64,000 nt of DNA from Actinomycetota bacterium (GCA_014238065.1 JABABU010000001.1:22026-86025), one strand, 5' to 3'. Numbered from the stretch's first letter, positions 8,227-19,387 are shown. Made by a program: numbers and translations. Notes: generated from the sequence alone by a model not told the origin.

Positions 8227-11076
8227 TCACTTCGCCTTTGCCCGTTCGAGCAGCGGTCCGAGAAAGCGGCCGGTATGACTGCCGGGGAATGCAGCGATCT
8301 CTTCGGGGGTGCCGCAAGCAACGACCTGACCTCCGCCTTCGCCGCCCTCGGGACCGAGATCGATCACCCAATCTGCTGTCTTGATGACGTCGAGATTGTG
8401 TTCGATGACCACAACAGTGTTGCCGTGGTCGACGAGACGAGTGAGAACCGTGAGGAGCTTGCGAATGTCGTCGAAATGAAGGCCGGTGGTCGGTTCGTCG
8501 AGGATGTAGATGGTGTGGCCCGTCGACCGCTTGGCCAACTCGGAGGCCAGCTTCACTCGTTGAGCCTCGCCGCCGGACAGCGTCGGTGCCGGCTGGCCGA
8601 GCCGCACGTAACCGAGGCCGACATCGACCAGGGTCTGCATGTGCCGGCTGATGACAGGCTGAGCCGCGAAGAACTCCGCAGCCTCTTCGCACGGCATCTC
8701 GAGCACCTCGGCAATGTTCTTGCCCTTGTATCGAATCTCGAGCGTCTCACGGTTGTAGCGGGCGCTCTTGCAAATCTCGCATGGCACGTACACGTCAGGC
8801 AGGAAGTGCATCTCGATCTTCAACGTGCCGTCGCCAGAGCAGGCTTCGCAGCGCCCTCCCTTGACGTTGAACGAGAAACGACCCGGCAGATAACCACGAA
8901 CACGGGCTTCCTGCGTCTTGGCGAACAGCTTCCGGATATGGTCGAACACTCCCGTGTACGTGGCAGGGTTCGATCGTGGTGTCCGCCCGATCGGCGACTG
9001 ATCGATGTCGATCACCTTGTCGACGAGATCGGTGCCCTCGACGGTCTTGTGATGCCCTGGTACCGACTTCGACCGGTAGATCTTCTGCATCAACGCCTTG
9101 TAGAGAATGCCGTTGACCAGAGAGCTTTTGCCTGAACCGCTGACACCGGTGACCGACACGAACAGGCCCAGTGGGAACTCGACGTCCAGTTCCTGAAGGT
9201 TGTTTTCGCGGGCGCCTCGGACGACGAGCTTGTCCATGCCCACCGGCCGGCGAGCTTCTGGCACTGCAATCGACTTCTTGCCACTGAGATAGTGCCCGGT
9301 GATGCTCTTGCGGTTCTTGAGCAGACCGGCGACATTTCCGCTGTACACGATCTCACCGCCGTGCTCGCCGGCACCAGGGCCGATGTCGACGACCCAGTCG
9401 GCTTCGCGGATCGTCTCCTCGTCATGCTCGACGACGAGCACCGTGTTTCCGAGGTTTCTCAGATGAGCAAGCGTCTCGATCAGTCGACGATTGTCCCGCT
9501 GGTGGAGTCCGATCGACGGCTCGTCGAGGACGTACAGGACGCCTTCGAGTCCGCTGCCGATCTGGGAGGCAAGTCTGATGCGCTGAGCCTCACCACCGGC
9601 CAGCGTTGCCGCCGACCGATTCAGCGACAGGTAGTCGAGGCCCACATCGAGGAGGAAATTGATGCGCGCTGTGATCTCTTTGACGATCGGATCGGCAATG
9701 ATCCGATCACGGTCCGACAGGACCAGGTCGGCGAATGCCTTTGCTGCCTCGCCGATGGAGATCGAACAGAGATCGTTGATGTTCACGTCGTCCACGAGAA
9801 CAGCGAGGCTCACTTCGTTGAGCCGCGCGCCGTCGCACGAAGGGCAGTGCACCTCGCGCATGTAGCCCTCGATGCGGTCACGTGACCAATCGGACTCGGT
9901 GTCAGAGTGTCGGCGCTGCAGGAATGGGATAACGCCTTCATACGATGTCGTGTACGAGCGATGACGGCCGTAGCGGTTCTTGTACCGAACCGTCATCTTC
10001 TTCGAGCCGGGCGCCCCCTGGAGCAGCACCTTCTTCTGCTTGTCGTCCATCGCCGACCACGGTGCGGCCGTGTCGATGCCGTACTCCTCGCACACCGCTC
10101 CAAGCAGCCGGTCGAAGTACCTGCTACTCGCACCCGACCACGGAGCAATGGCGCCGCCTTCGATGCTGATGTCCTGGTTCGGGACGACGAGTTCGGGGTC
10201 GACCTCGAACTTGGTGCCGAGACCGTCACAGGCTGCGCATGCGCCGTAGGGCGAGTTGAACGAGAAATTGCGTGGTGCGAGCTCTTCGAACGAGCGACCG
10301 CTGGTCGGTGAGTACAGATGTTGCGAGAACTCGATGATCTCCGGGTCGCCCTCGCTCGGAACGACTTCGATCCAAACGTGACCTTCGGCCAGCCCAAGAG
10401 CGGCTTCGAGCGATTCGGTGAGTCGCTGCTCGACCCCCTCGCGGAGCACGAGCCGATCGACGATGACCTCGATGTCGTGCTGGTTGTAGCGCTCGAGGCG
10501 AATCTCGTCACCTGTCAGTTCCATCACTTCGCCGTCGACACGCGCTCTTGGGTAGCCCTGAGTGGCGAGATCGGCGAGGAGGGTGTGGTATTCGCCCTTT
10601 CGGCTCCTGACCACTGGCGCAAGAACCTGGAAGCGAGTTCCCTCTCCGAGGCTCACGATCCGGTCGACGATCTGCTGGGTCGTCTGACGCTCGACGACTT
10701 CGCCGGTCTCTGGATCATGCTGGACGCCGATCCTGGCGAACAGGAGTCGGAGGTAGTCGTAGACCTCGGTGATGGTTCCGACAGTCGAGCGCGGGTTGCG
10801 GCTCGCCGTCTTCTGATCGATCGAGATCGCTGGGCTCAGGCCCTGGATGAAGTCGACATCCGGCTTGTCCATCTGGCCGAGAAACTGACGGGCGTACGCG
10901 GAGAGACTCTCGACGTAGCGGCGCTGGCCCTCTGCGTAGATGGTGTCGAACGCGAGCGAACTCTTCCCACTTCCCGACAGGCCGGTGAACGCGATCAAGC
11001 GGTCGCGCGGAAGCTCGATGTCGACGTCTCTGAGGTTGTGTTCCCGGGCGCCCCGGATGATCAACTTCTCACCCAC
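8227..11076 (-). CDS. uvrA: Excinuclease ABC subunit A
   Basis: UvrA is the damage-sensing ABC ATPase of nucleotide excision repair. Both nucleotide-binding domains are intact: [13 protein letters not shown] and [13 protein letters not shown] as Walker A motifs, [12 protein letters not shown] and [12 protein letters not shown] as signatures. Zn-finger cysteines are visible in [25 protein letters not shown] and CEIC. The GTG at 11076 gives 949 residues beginning [15 protein letters not shown], as in the family. An ATG at 11115 adds 13 unusual residues and has no ribosome-binding site. TAGAGT 8 nt before the GTG supports a leaderless start. Confidence 0.96.
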   Translation of the reverse strand: MGEKLIIRGAREHNLRDVDIELPRDRLIAFTGLSGSGKSSLAFDTIYAEGQRRYVESLSAYARQFLGQMDKPDVDFIQGLSPAISIDQKTASRNPRSTVGTITEVYDYLRLLFARIGVQHDPETGEVVERQTTQQIVDRIVSLGEGTRFQVLAPVVRSRKGEYHTLLADLATQGYPRARVDGEVMELTGDEIRLERYNQHDIEVIVDRLVLREGVEQRLTESLEAALGLAEGHVWIEVVPSEGDPEIIEFSQHLYSPTSGRSFEELAPRNFSFNSPYGACAACDGLGTKFEVDPELVVPNQDISIEGGAIAPWSGASSRYFDRLLGAVCEEYGIDTAAPWSAMDDKQKKVLLQGAPGSKKMTVRYKNRYGRHRSYTTSYEGVIPFLQRRHSDTESDWSRDRIEGYMREVHCPSCDGARLNEVSLAVLVDDVNINDLCSISIGEAAKAFADLVLSDRDRIIADPIVKEITARINFLLDVGLDYLSLNRSAATLAGGEAQRIRLASQIGSGLEGVLYVLDEPSIGLHQRDNRRLIETLAHLRNLGNTVLVVEHDEETIREADWVVDIGPGAGEHGGEIVYSGNVAGLLKNRKSITGHYLSGKKSIAVPEARRPVGMDKLVVRGARENNLQELDVEFPLGLFVSVTGVSGSGKSSLVNGILYKALMQKIYRSKSVPGHHKTVEGTDLVDKVIDIDQSPIGRTPRSNPATYTGVFDHIRKLFAKTQEARVRGYLPGRFSFNVKGGRCEACSGDGTLKIEMHFLPDVYVPCEICKSARYNRETLEIRYKGKNIAEVLEMPCEEAAEFFAAQPVISRHMQTLVDVGLGYVRLGQPAPTLSGGEAQRVKLASELAKRSTGHTIYILDEPTTGLHFDDIRKLLTVLTRLVDHGNTVVVIEHNLDVIKTADWVIDLGPEGGEGGGQVVACGTPEEIAAFPGSHTGRFLGPLLERAKAK

Positions 11077-11084
11077 GGCGGTGA

Positions 11085-11090
11085 ACTCTA
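11085..11090 (-). promoter_or_regulatory. -10 box of uvrA, leaderless type
   Basis: TAGAGT lies 8 nt before the preferred GTG start of uvrA. The start choice partly rests on this box, so the two are not independent. Confidence 0.4.
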
Positions 11091-11151
11091 TCGGCGCAAA
11101 GTGACTCGAACGCATGTTTGGTCGAAGAGGTCGACCGCAGTGTTCGGAGCC

Positions 11152-11643
11152 TCACGTCTCGACCACGACCGTCAACGCGACCTTGTCGTGAAACGACTGC
11201 TTTTTCTCGTCCCACAAGGGCCACAGAAAGCCGAGCATCAGCGACATCCACGAGAGCGGTGTTGCCACTAACCGGAGCGCCGCAACGCCGAAGCCGAGAT
11301 CACCCCCGCCCTCGAGTTGGATGCGGATACCGAGCACTCGTCTCCCGATGGTCGCCTCGCCGTTCATGTTCAGCGCAATGAAGTACGCGGCCACACCGAG
11401 GATCATGATCAGAAACAGAACGACCGACGCTGCCTCCGACCCGGCAGTGAGACCGAGCGCTCCTGACAAGAAGAACAGCGCCACGCTGACGATCATGTTG
11501 TCGATGACGTTGGCGCCAACACGTCGCCACCAACCTGCGTAACGCATGACGGGTTGTTCGAAAACGACTGAAGCCGGTTCGGTAGGCGGTGGTGCCGGAA
11601 GCAGATCTTCGACGCTGAGATGACCTCCAACGTCAGCTTGCAT
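11152..11643 (-). CDS. RDD family membrane protein
   Basis: A 163-residue protein with a proline-rich cytosolic start, then the RDD domain. An Arg pair occurs in [18 protein letters not shown], where the first helix carries the typical Asp. A second helix is [28 protein letters not shown] and [12 protein letters not shown] are late RDD motifs. RDD proteins are small membrane proteins of mostly unknown role; some act as Na+/H+ antiporters. The start overlaps the uvrB stop by 11 nt, so it is translationally coupled with uvrB. Confidence 0.85.
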   Translation of the reverse strand: MQADVGGHLSVEDLLPAPPPTEPASVVFEQPVMRYAGWWRRVGANVIDNMIVSVALFFLSGALGLTAGSEAASVVLFLIMILGVAAYFIALNMNGEATIGRRVLGIRIQLEGGGDLGFGVAALRLVATPLSWMSLMLGFLWPLWDEKKQSFHDKVALTVVVET

Positions 11644-13702
11644 CGCGCAACTCTCTCTTGAGCTCCTTGATCTCGTCGCGGAGCCTGGCCGCGTACTCGA
11701 ACCGCAGGTCGGCTGCAGCGTCGGCCATCTCTTGCTCGAGCGTGTGAATCAGCCGGCCCAGTTCTGCTGTCGGGAGTTCGGCCAGGTCGCGTTTCGCCCG
11801 CTCTGCCCGCTTGCCGGTCAGCTTCTCCGGGACCGGAACTCCCTCTTCTTCACGGCCGCGGAGCAGAACCAAGATGTCGCTGACTGCTTTGCGAACGGTC
11901 TCCGGTTTGATGTCGTGAGCGACGTTGTATTTCTCTTGGACACCGCGGCGACGGTTGGTCTCCGAAATCGCCCGCTGCATCGAGTCGGTGACCTGATCGG
12001 CGTACATGATGACCTGGCCGTCGACGTTTCTGGCAGCACGGCCGATCATCTGGATGAGTGACGTATCGCTACGAAGGAATCCCTCTTTGTCGGCATCGAG
12101 AATGGCCACAAGGCTGACTTCTGGAAGATCAAGGCCCTCTCGGAGCAGGTTGATGCCGACGAGCACGTCGAACTCGCCGAGACGCAGGTCGCGCAGGATC
12201 TCGATGCGCTCGATGGTGTCGACTTCGCTGTGCAGGTACCTGACCCTCACGCCGAGTTCGAGCAGATAGTCGGTGAGGTCTTCGGCCATCTTCTTCGTGA
12301 GCGTCGTGACGAGGACTCTGGCCCCCGCGCTCACACGACCGTCGATCTGTTCGAGCAGGTCGTCGATCTGGCCTCTCGTCGGTTTCACGACGACTTCGGG
12401 GTCGATGAGGCCGGTGGGGCGCACGATCTGCTCGACAACGGCCTGGCTCTGGCTCAGCTCGTACCTGCCCGGTGTCGCCGACAAGAAGACGACCTGATTG
12501 AGTCGTTCCATCACCTCCTCGAAGGTGAGTGGCCGGTTGTCCCTCGCCGATGGCAGCCGGAACCCGTGCTCGACGAGGTTGTCCTTGCGCGACCGGTCGC
12601 CCGCGAACTGACCGTGGAGCTGGGGAACCGCCACATGGCTCTCGTCGATGACGAGCAGGTAGTCCTCTGGGAAGAAGTCGAGCAGCGTGAACGGGGGCTC
12701 GTCGTACACTCGTCCGTCGAGATGCATCGAGTAGTTCTCGATGCCGTTGCAGTACCCGACCTCCTGCATCATCTCGAGGTCGTACTCGGTACGCATCCTG
12801 AGTCGCTGTGCCTCGAGCAGTTTGTTCTCTTCCTCGAACTGCTTGAGTCGCTGTTGAAGCTCGGCCTCGATACCGCCGACCGCTACGGCAAGACGGTCCT
12901 CGCTGGTCGTGTAGTGCGTCGCAGGAAAGACACGGAGCTCGTCGAGTTCGCCGAGGCGTTCACCGGTGAGCGTGTCGACCTTGGTGATGCGCTCGATGTC
13001 ATCACCGAAGAGCTCTATGCGTACGGCGAAATCCTCGTAGGCGGGATGCAGCTCAATGGTGTCGCCTCTGACCCTGAACTTGCCACGCACGAGGTTCATG
13101 TCATTGCGCTCGTAACGCATGTCGACGAGTTTGCGAAGGATGTCGCGCTGATCCATCTGTCCGCCGACCCGGAGATACAGGAGATTCTTGCGGTACAGAT
13201 CGGGCGAGCCGAGGCCGTAAATGGCCGACACCGAAGCAACGACGATGACGTCGCGGCGAGTCAGCAGCGAAGCGGTAGCCGAGTGCCGCAGCCGGTCGAT
13301 CTCGTCATTGACAGATGAGTCCTTCTCTATGTAGGTGTCGCTGGAAGCGATGTAGGCCTCTGGCTGGTAGTAGTCGTAATACGACACGAAGTATTCGACG
13401 CGGTTGTCCGGGAAGAACTCTTTGAACTCGTTCGCAAGCTGTGCGGCGAGTGACTTGTTCGGTGCGAGCACGAGAGTCGGACGCTGGACTTGCTCGATCG
13501 TCCACGCCATGGTTGCGCTCTTGCCCGAGCCGGTGATGCCGAGCAGAGTCTGAAAGCGGTCCCCGGCCTCGATGTTGGCCGAGAGATCAGCGATGGCTTT
13601 CGGCTGGTCACCGGCGGGCTCAAAATCGGAATGCACCTTGAATCGCGGAGAATTCTCGTCGTCGAGACGAAGAGGTACGTCAGAAAGCGCGAAATCGACC
13701 AC
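11633..13702 (-). CDS. uvrB: Excinuclease ABC subunit B
   Basis: A 689-residue UvrB, the helicase-like damage-verification subunit. Visible features are [13 protein letters not shown] (Walker A), [11 protein letters not shown] (the beta-hairpin inserted behind the damaged base), DESHV (motif II), [12 protein letters not shown] (motif VI) and a C-terminal UVR domain ([18 protein letters not shown]) that recruits UvrC. The GTG start has a TATGAT box exactly 6 nt upstream. It is followed directly by the RDD gene and then uvrA on the same strand. Confidence 0.97.
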   Translation of the reverse strand: MVDFALSDVPLRLDDENSPRFKVHSDFEPAGDQPKAIADLSANIEAGDRFQTLLGITGSGKSATMAWTIEQVQRPTLVLAPNKSLAAQLANEFKEFFPDNRVEYFVSYYDYYQPEAYIASSDTYIEKDSSVNDEIDRLRHSATASLLTRRDVIVVASVSAIYGLGSPDLYRKNLLYLRVGGQMDQRDILRKLVDMRYERNDMNLVRGKFRVRGDTIELHPAYEDFAVRIELFGDDIERITKVDTLTGERLGELDELRVFPATHYTTSEDRLAVAVGGIEAELQQRLKQFEEENKLLEAQRLRMRTEYDLEMMQEVGYCNGIENYSMHLDGRVYDEPPFTLLDFFPEDYLLVIDESHVAVPQLHGQFAGDRSRKDNLVEHGFRLPSARDNRPLTFEEVMERLNQVVFLSATPGRYELSQSQAVVEQIVRPTGLIDPEVVVKPTRGQIDDLLEQIDGRVSAGARVLVTTLTKKMAEDLTDYLLELGVRVRYLHSEVDTIERIEILRDLRLGEFDVLVGINLLREGLDLPEVSLVAILDADKEGFLRSDTSLIQMIGRAARNVDGQVIMYADQVTDSMQRAISETNRRRGVQEKYNVAHDIKPETVRKAVSDILVLLRGREEEGVPVPEKLTGKRAERAKRDLAELPTAELGRLIHTLEQEMADAAADLRFEYAARLRDEIKELKRELRDAS

Positions 13703-13708
13703 CTCGGC

Positions 13709-13714
13709 ATCATA
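13709..13714 (-). promoter_or_regulatory. -10 box of uvrB, leaderless type
   Basis: TATGAT, a near-consensus -10, lies 6 nt before the uvrB GTG. No Shine-Dalgarno sequence is present. Confidence 0.55.
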
Positions 13715-13882
13715 GGGAAGGGCCAGGACACTCAGTTCGCACCAAAGCAGTCACTTCTGGCACAGTGATCCCTCATTTTCACTTTCTTATGTGCCGACGT
13801 GCACGACGAGGAGGAGATCTCGCTAATCTCCCGCCTGTCATCCTCTGTCTGGGTGGGCACCCAGCAAGGCGAAACGGATCAA

Positions 13883-14344
13883 ATGGCTGACGAATCAGAC
13901 GACATCGAATTGGTTGAAGACGAAGACGCCGAACTTGACGTTGACGAACTCGAAGACGACCTCGCTCTCGAGGCCGATGACAGCGTTGACGAAGCCAATG
14001 CTGGCGACGACGACGAAGACGAAAAGAAAGCCGTCGAGACGCTGACCGCCAAGGTCACTGACGATGACGAAGACGAGGACGAAGACGATGTCGAGGCCGA
14101 CCTCGACACCATTCTGAAGGAACGTCTCGCCACCACCGACGATGACGAAGACGAGGAAGAGACCGTCGTCATCATCAAGTCAGAAGATGGGGAAGAAACG
14201 GCCCAGAAACGCTCCGACGAGATCGTCTGCGACAACTGTTTTTTCATCATCAAGGAAACACAGCTCGGCCCACTCGGCGCTCGCACCTGCCCCAGCGGCG
14301 AAGACGAACCCGACTGCGCCGCCATTGCCCACTTCGGCAAGTAA
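13883..14344 (+). CDS. Acidic protein with C-terminal zinc-ribbon-like motif
   Basis: A 153-residue protein. The first ~110 residues are extremely rich in Asp/Glu with little order-promoting content. The last ~40 carry CDNCFFIIKETQLGP and CPSGEDEPDC, which could bind one Zn through four Cys. The C-terminus resembles the CxxCF...C end of actinobacterial DUF4193-type proteins; this is a resemblance only. It is divergent from uvrB and convergent with the M3 peptidase. The ATG at 13883 is used, after AAGGCG at a rather long spacing. The region 13715-13882 holds no other gene. Confidence 0.65.
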   Translation: MADESDDIELVEDEDAELDVDELEDDLALEADDSVDEANAGDDDEDEKKAVETLTAKVTDDDEDEDEDDVEADLDTILKERLATTDDDEDEEETVVIIKSEDGEETAQKRSDEIVCDNCFFIIKETQLGPLGARTCPSGEDEPDCAAIAHFGK

Positions 14345-14374
14345 CGACGCAACGCTCACACAGACGCCAACACG

Positions 14375-14395
14375 GCGCTCCGTAGCGCGCGATTT
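14375..14395 (+). terminator. Weak hairpin between convergent genes
   Basis: GCGCT pairs with AGCGC around a 4-nt loop and is followed by GCGATTT. It lies between the acidic-protein gene and the convergent peptidase gene. There is no real T-run, so it is only a weak candidate. Confidence 0.2.
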
Positions 14396-14440
14396 CGGCG
14401 TCAGATTCGAACTGGCGCGCTTGCGCACAGCAGTCGGTCA

Positions 14441-16237
14441 CTAGTCGAGTTGGGCGGCGGCTTCTTCGGCTTGGATGAGCTGCTGTTCCACGATGGTCAG
14501 GCCTCCATCCCAGAAACCGGGGTCGGTGAGGTCGCAATCGACGAGCTTGCCGAGCTCCTCCGGCGGCATCGAACCGCCAGAGCCGAGCAGTTGGAGGTAC
14601 TTCGGCACAAATGCAGCGCCGGACTGCTCGTAGCGGTTGTAGACCGACAACGCGAGCAACTGACCATACGCATAGGCGTAGACATACCCCGGTGTCCCGA
14701 TGAAGTGCGGGACGTAGCTCCACCAGCCCTTGTAGCCCTCAGTGACTTCGACTGAATCGCCAAGCATGTCGCGCTGCGACTGCGCCCAGTGTTCACCGAG
14801 ACGCTCGACCGACAACTCGCCGTTCTCGCGGCGATCGGCGTGGACCGCGTTCTCGAACCGGTTCATGGCCACCTGACGGAAGACAGTGGCGACCGACCCG
14901 TCGATGTTCTCCGCCAGCAAACTCAGCCGCACGCGAGGGTCAGCGGTCCCTTCCAACATCCGCGAGAACGTCACCGTTTCACCGAACACGGAGGCCGTCT
15001 CGGCCAATGTCAACGGTGTCCCATGGTGGAAGATGCCCTGCCCCTGACTCAGATAGGCGTGACAACCGTGGCCGAGTTCGTGAGCGAGCGTCATGACGTC
15101 TCGCGCTTTACCTGTCCAGTTGAGGAACACATAGGGGTGATGTGACGGCACGGTGTAGCTGCAGAAGGCTCCGGGACGCTTCGCCTCACGGAGAGGCGCG
15201 TCGATCCATCGCTCGTCGAAGAACCGCTGCGCGACACCGGCGAGATCGGGCGAGAACGAGGCATAGGCATCGAGGACGAGGTCCTTCGCCTCTGTCCATC
15301 CGATCGACGTTTCCGCCGTCGCAACCGAGGCCATCCTGTCGTAATCCTTCAACGGCATACCCAGCAGCTTCGACTTCAGCCGGTACCAACGCTGCGCGAT
15401 GTCGTACCGAGACTGGACGACATCGATGAGGGCCTGCACCGACTCGTCAGTCGCCTCGTTGGCGAGGTTCCTGCTGGAGATCCACGAAGGATAGATACGC
15501 ATCCTGTCTTCGATGCTCTTGTCCATCAGGAGCGTGTTGTACACGTACGCCCGGGTCCCGATCCCGGGCTCGAGCGCCGCCGTCACCGCAGCCGCAGCTG
15601 CCTCCCGTAGCCCAGGATCGGGTGAGGCGAGAAGCGACAGTCCTTGCTCGAGACCGACCTCTTCGGTGCCACCTTGACCATCGGGCGCCTGGACGCGGAT
15701 CTCCGACGTCAGCTGATCGAACAACCGCACCCACGCTGAGGCGCCTGTCACCGATTTCTCGGTCAGGACACGTTCCTCAGGTTCGGACAAGAGATGGGTC
15801 TTGTAACGGCGCATCGAACGAAGATGGTGGGCACAGAAGCCGAGAGAATCGTCGACCAACAGCGATTCGACATGCCTGTCAGAGGCTTCGGCCCATTCGA
15901 GCTCGACAAAGAGCAGCTTCATCTCGATCTGGGCGCCGGCCTCTGAAACCCGCTGGTAGAGCGCACCATCGCCGGTGTCGACCGAGAACCGAAGCAATGC
16001 GTAGGAGGCTGCGCGCAGGAGTTCGTCTTGAACCGCAGCTGCCCCTCGCATGAGGTCGGCCATCTCTGAAGCCGAGAGCTCGGCGACACGCCCTCTGAAG
16101 CTGTCGAGCGCGTCAGCCGCGGCCTCACAGCTCACGAGCAGACGCTCGACCCCCTCAACGCCCTCTCCGTCGACAAGGGAATCGATGTCCCACTCAACGC
16201 CGGTCGCCATCAGATCGGCTTCATCAACGTTCACCAT
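14441..16237 (-). CDS. Oligoendopeptidase F-like M3 metallopeptidase
   Basis: A 598-residue zinc peptidase of family M3. The active site MTLAHELGHGCHAYLS holds HExGH with the catalytic Glu, and the third ligand Glu lies downstream in ETASVFGE. The long N-terminal helical domain and the late YVYAYAYGQLLALSVY segment fit PepF/M3B. It should cut peptides of about 6-20 residues in the cytosol. The start may be ATG 16237, after AAGGGA, or an ATG ten codons later. It lies 18 nt downstream of coaE on the same strand. Confidence 0.9.
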   Translation of the reverse strand: MVNVDEADLMATGVEWDIDSLVDGEGVEGVERLLVSCEAAADALDSFRGRVAELSASEMADLMRGAAAVQDELLRAASYALLRFSVDTGDGALYQRVSEAGAQIEMKLLFVELEWAEASDRHVESLLVDDSLGFCAHHLRSMRRYKTHLLSEPEERVLTEKSVTGASAWVRLFDQLTSEIRVQAPDGQGGTEEVGLEQGLSLLASPDPGLREAAAAAVTAALEPGIGTRAYVYNTLLMDKSIEDRMRIYPSWISSRNLANEATDESVQALIDVVQSRYDIAQRWYRLKSKLLGMPLKDYDRMASVATAETSIGWTEAKDLVLDAYASFSPDLAGVAQRFFDERWIDAPLREAKRPGAFCSYTVPSHHPYVFLNWTGKARDVMTLAHELGHGCHAYLSQGQGIFHHGTPLTLAETASVFGETVTFSRMLEGTADPRVRLSLLAENIDGSVATVFRQVAMNRFENAVHADRRENGELSVERLGEHWAQSQRDMLGDSVEVTEGYKGWWSYVPHFIGTPGYVYAYAYGQLLALSVYNRYEQSGAAFVPKYLQLLGSGGSMPPEELGKLVDCDLTDPGFWDGGLTIVEQQLIQAEEAAAQLD

Positions 16238-16255
16238 CGTCGTGTCCCTTGGTTC

Positions 16256-16939
16256 TCAGCTCTCGGCCCCGTTGTTGCTCGCAGGTCCCACAACGTCATG
16301 TTCGAGGCTGCTGAGCCACGTCCACACCGCATCGATCTGCGAGCCGAGTGCGCTCTCAGGTCCGCCATTGTCGACGACGAAGTCGGCGAGCGCCCTTCGT
16401 TCTCGTCGGCTCGCCTGTTTCGAGACACGCGCCAGAGCATCAGTTTCGTCGAATCCCCTGAACTGGACCAGACGTTCGACAGCGGTGTCCACAGGACAAT
16501 CAACCACCAGGACCGCCTGAACCTCGTAGCGCTGCCGGGAGTTGTTCGACCCCGCCTTCACGGACGCTGTTGTCCGTTTCACCCCCTCGGCGAGCAGTGG
16601 GATGTCGAGGATGACCACCGCGTCAGTCCCGGCACGCTCGGCAATACGCGCCGCGATCGTCTCCCCGACTTGGGGATGGACGATCTTGTTCAGGTCCTTC
16701 AACGCTTGTTCGTCGCTGAACACGATGCCAGCCACCGCGACCCGGTCAAGCCGGCCGTCGGACGCGACGATCCCGGTGCCGAAGCGCGCGACCATGGCCT
16801 CGAACACAGGCATTCCTGGCTCTTGGAGCTGTTTGGTGATGGCATCCGCGTCGATGAGAACAGCGCCTCGGTCGACGAGTGCCTTGGCGACGGTGGACTT
16901 ACCGCTGCCGATGCCGCCCGTCAGACCAACAGTGATCAT
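16256..16939 (-). CDS. coaE: Dephospho-CoA kinase
   Basis: A 227-residue P-loop kinase for the last step of coenzyme A synthesis. The Walker A is GLTGGIGSGKSTVAKAL, followed by the family DADAITKQLQEPG substrate segment, LDRVAVAGIVFSD, VHPQVGE and DIPLLAEG. Its place beside rpsA, 17 nt after the rpsA stop, follows the mycobacterial order. A region near residues 125-137 (KAGSNNSRQRYEVQ) is a small loop insertion. Confidence 0.95.
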   Translation of the reverse strand: MITVGLTGGIGSGKSTVAKALVDRGAVLIDADAITKQLQEPGMPVFEAMVARFGTGIVASDGRLDRVAVAGIVFSDEQALKDLNKIVHPQVGETIAARIAERAGTDAVVILDIPLLAEGVKRTTASVKAGSNNSRQRYEVQAVLVVDCPVDTAVERLVQFRGFDETDALARVSKQASRRERRALADFVVDNGGPESALGSQIDAVWTWLSSLEHDVVGPASNNGAES

Positions 16940-16956
16940 CGCCGAGCGGACTCGAC

Positions 16957-18495
16957 TCAGTTCTCGGAAGGATCTTCGTCGTCGGCTGCCACAGCCACCT
17001 CGGATTCGACCGCTACTTCGGCCTCGGCGACTGCATCGGACTCGGGGGCAGCTTCGAGGTCAGCCTCCGCAGCGTCGTCCACAGCTTCTACCGGCTCATC
17101 GTCGAGCACGCCACCCGGATCGTCGCCCGCGCCGTACTCGGAGACGGCGGCACGGTATGCCTCTTCTCCGTACTGCTCGTAATACTCACGCCAGGCTCGA
17201 CGAGCCTCTTCGGTGTAGTCGACCTCACCATGTTCGTTCGTGGTGAGCGTGCCGTCACCAACGTACTGACCCGAGTCGTCATAGGCATGCTCGCCGAATG
17301 CGTCCTGGTACTCGGCGGCAACAACGCCACCCTCAGCGGCTTGCTTGATCGACAGGCTGATGCGGCGACGCTGGAGATCGAGATCGATGATCTTGACCCA
17401 GAGTTCCTCGCCGGGAGTGACGACCTGCTCGGGAAGGTCGACGTGGTGGGCCGACATCTCCGAGATGTGCACGAGACCTTCGATACCGTCGCCGACCTGG
17501 ACGAAGGAACCGAACGGCACGAGCTTGGTGACTCGGCCGTACACGAGTTCTCCGACCCGGTGCGAGCCCGCGAACTCCTGCCATGGGTCCTGCTGTGTTG
17601 CCTTGAGCGACAGGCTAATACGCTCGCGCTCGCGATCGACCTCGAGCACCTCTACTTGGACCTCGTCACCGACAGCGACCACAGAACCTGGGTGATCGAC
17701 GTGCTTCCACGACAGCTCGGACACGTGAATGAGCCCGTCCATGCCCCCGAGATCGACGAATGCGCCGAAGCTCACGACCGACGACACGACACCCGGGCGA
17801 CGTTCGCCTGGCTTCAGGTTGTCAAGGAACGCATCTCGCTGTTCCTTCTGCGTTTCTTCGAGCCACGCACGACGTGACAACACGACGTTGTTGCGGTTCT
17901 TGTCGAGTTCGATGATCTTGGCCTCGAGTTCCATGCCGACGTACGGCTGGAGGTCGCGCACACGGCGGAGCTCGACGAGCGAAGCCGGCAGGAAGCCACG
18001 GAGACCGATGTCGATGATGAGGCCACCCTTGACGACTTCGATGACCGGGCCCTTGACGACGCCCTCTTCCTCTTTGACCTGTTCGATCTTGCCCCAGGCC
18101 CGCTCGTACTGGGCACGCTTCTTCGAGAGGACGAGACGGCCGTCTGCGTCTTCCTTCTGAAGAACCAGTGCTTCGATCTCGTCGCCGATGGCCACGATCT
18201 CCGAAGGGTCCACATCGTTGCGGATCGACAATTCGCGGGACGGGATGACGCCCTCACTCTTGAAACCGATGTCGAGGAGGACCTCGTCGCGGTCGACCTT
18301 GACGATGGTGCCGATGACGATGTCGCCATCGCCGAACTCGACGATGGTGCCTGTGATGGCTTCTTCGAAGCTGATGTCGCCGAGGTCATCATCGAGGATC
18401 TGGCGTGGGATGTAGTCGCCAGCTTCGGTGAAGGTGCCGAACTCATCAGAGAAGTCGGCGGATGCCGCGGGGGTGGGGGTAGTCGTATCGGACAA
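16957..18495 (-). CDS. rpsA: 30S ribosomal protein S1
   Basis: About 512 residues with four S1 RNA-binding repeats (roughly 30-105, 122-190, 205-275, 290-360) and an acidic C-terminal tail of about 140 residues rich in Ala, Glu, Asp and Tyr. S1 helps mRNA bind the 30S subunit. No ATG or GTG precedes the conserved part in frame; only TTG codons at 18561, 18504 and 18495 do. TTG 18495 (LSDTTTPTP) is chosen by family N-termini. No Shine-Dalgarno precedes it. A possible -10 TAGCCT lies at 18545-18550. The gene order polA-rpsA-coaE matches mycobacteria. Confidence 0.93.
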   Translation of the reverse strand: MSDTTTPTPAASADFSDEFGTFTEAGDYIPRQILDDDLGDISFEEAITGTIVEFGDGDIVIGTIVKVDRDEVLLDIGFKSEGVIPSRELSIRNDVDPSEIVAIGDEIEALVLQKEDADGRLVLSKKRAQYERAWGKIEQVKEEEGVVKGPVIEVVKGGLIIDIGLRGFLPASLVELRRVRDLQPYVGMELEAKIIELDKNRNNVVLSRRAWLEETQKEQRDAFLDNLKPGERRPGVVSSVVSFGAFVDLGGMDGLIHVSELSWKHVDHPGSVVAVGDEVQVEVLEVDRERERISLSLKATQQDPWQEFAGSHRVGELVYGRVTKLVPFGSFVQVGDGIEGLVHISEMSAHHVDLPEQVVTPGEELWVKIIDLDLQRRRISLSIKQAAEGGVVAAEYQDAFGEHAYDDSGQYVGDGTLTTNEHGEVDYTEEARRAWREYYEQYGEEAYRAAVSEYGAGDDPGGVLDDEPVEAVDDAAEADLEAAPESDAVAEAEVAVESEVAVAADDEDPSEN

Positions 18496-18619
18496 CGTGA
18501 AACTCAAATCGTGGTGGATAGATATCGATGGATGGGACCAACTAAGGCTACAGGCACGCAACGCGTATCGAACGGGGAGGATTCGTTCAGCAGACGGCGC
18601 AGATCCCAGAGATGGTGAC

Positions 18620-19387
18620 CTACTGGTCCGCCTCAGGTCTGAGAGCGCACATGAAGAACTCTGCGTCCTCGAGATGCGGCTCGATCCGATCGTAGTGGGA
18701 GCCTGACATCACCGACCAGATGTCGACGACCTCGAGTCCGACCGACTCGGCGAGCAGCACCAACTCGCGCGGCGTGAAACATGTTGTCCATAGGTCGGTC
18801 GATGTGACCGCGCCGTCTGGGTCGCGAATCTCGGTGATCTCGTGGTGGACACTCGATCTCGCGTCGAACGAGCCATCGGTACCTCCCTCCAGGTTCCTGA
18901 CCTGAAAGTACGCAGAGAAGGCCGCTATACCCACCCGCCCACCCGGCCGCACGGCGTTGGTCATCCGGCCAAGAATCTGCCGATCGCCTTCGAGGCCACA
19001 GGCGTCACCGGCAGCAGCAGGCCCTGCTTGCAAGCCAAAGGCTCCTTGGCACATCGCGTACGCGGCGTCGAACTCCGCATCGAATGCCAACGTGCGGGCG
19101 TTCGCCCTCACGAATGAAGCACCAGGCATCGGTGTCGCCGATGCGATGTCCACGAACGCCTGACTGATGTCGACCCCTACGATCTCGATGCCGAGCGCGG
19201 CCAAGGCAAGGGCATGGCGCCCAGGCCCGCAACCGACGTCGAGCACACGCATACCAGGCTCGAGTCCGAGCACGTCGACAAGGAAGCGAACCTCGCGTTC
19301 GGTCCCTTTCGTGAACGAGTAGCGGAGATACGCAGATCTGAGGTGGTCTGCCACTTGCTCGAACCAATGGTCGTGCGTCTCGCTCAT
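18620..19387 (-). CDS. Class I SAM-dependent methyltransferase
   Basis: A 255-residue methyltransferase. Motif I is VLDVGCGPGRHALAL, the acidic end of strand 2 is VGVDIS, and ANARTLAFDAEFDAAYAMCQGAFG is the motif II-III region. A late CFTPRELVLLAESVGLEVVDIW is typical of the fold. The substrate is not recognisable. It lies between rpsA and a YdcF-type gene on the same strand. ATG 19387 has TAGCGT 9 nt upstream, a little far for a leaderless start. Confidence 0.8.
   Translation of the reverse strand: MSETHDHWFEQVADHLRSAYLRYSFTKGTEREVRFLVDVLGLEPGMRVLDVGCGPGRHALALAALGIEIVGVDISQAFVDIASATPMPGASFVRANARTLAFDAEFDAAYAMCQGAFGLQAGPAAAGDACGLEGDRQILGRMTNAVRPGGRVGIAAFSAYFQVRNLEGGTDGSFDARSSVHHEITEIRDPDGAVTSTDLWTTCFTPRELVLLAESVGLEVVDIWSVMSGSHYDRIEPHLEDAEFFMCALRPEADQ

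Noticed and set aside
10318..11271. 317-codon forward frame across the uvrA start
   Set aside because: No domain is seen; it is antisense to well-conserved UvrA sequence.
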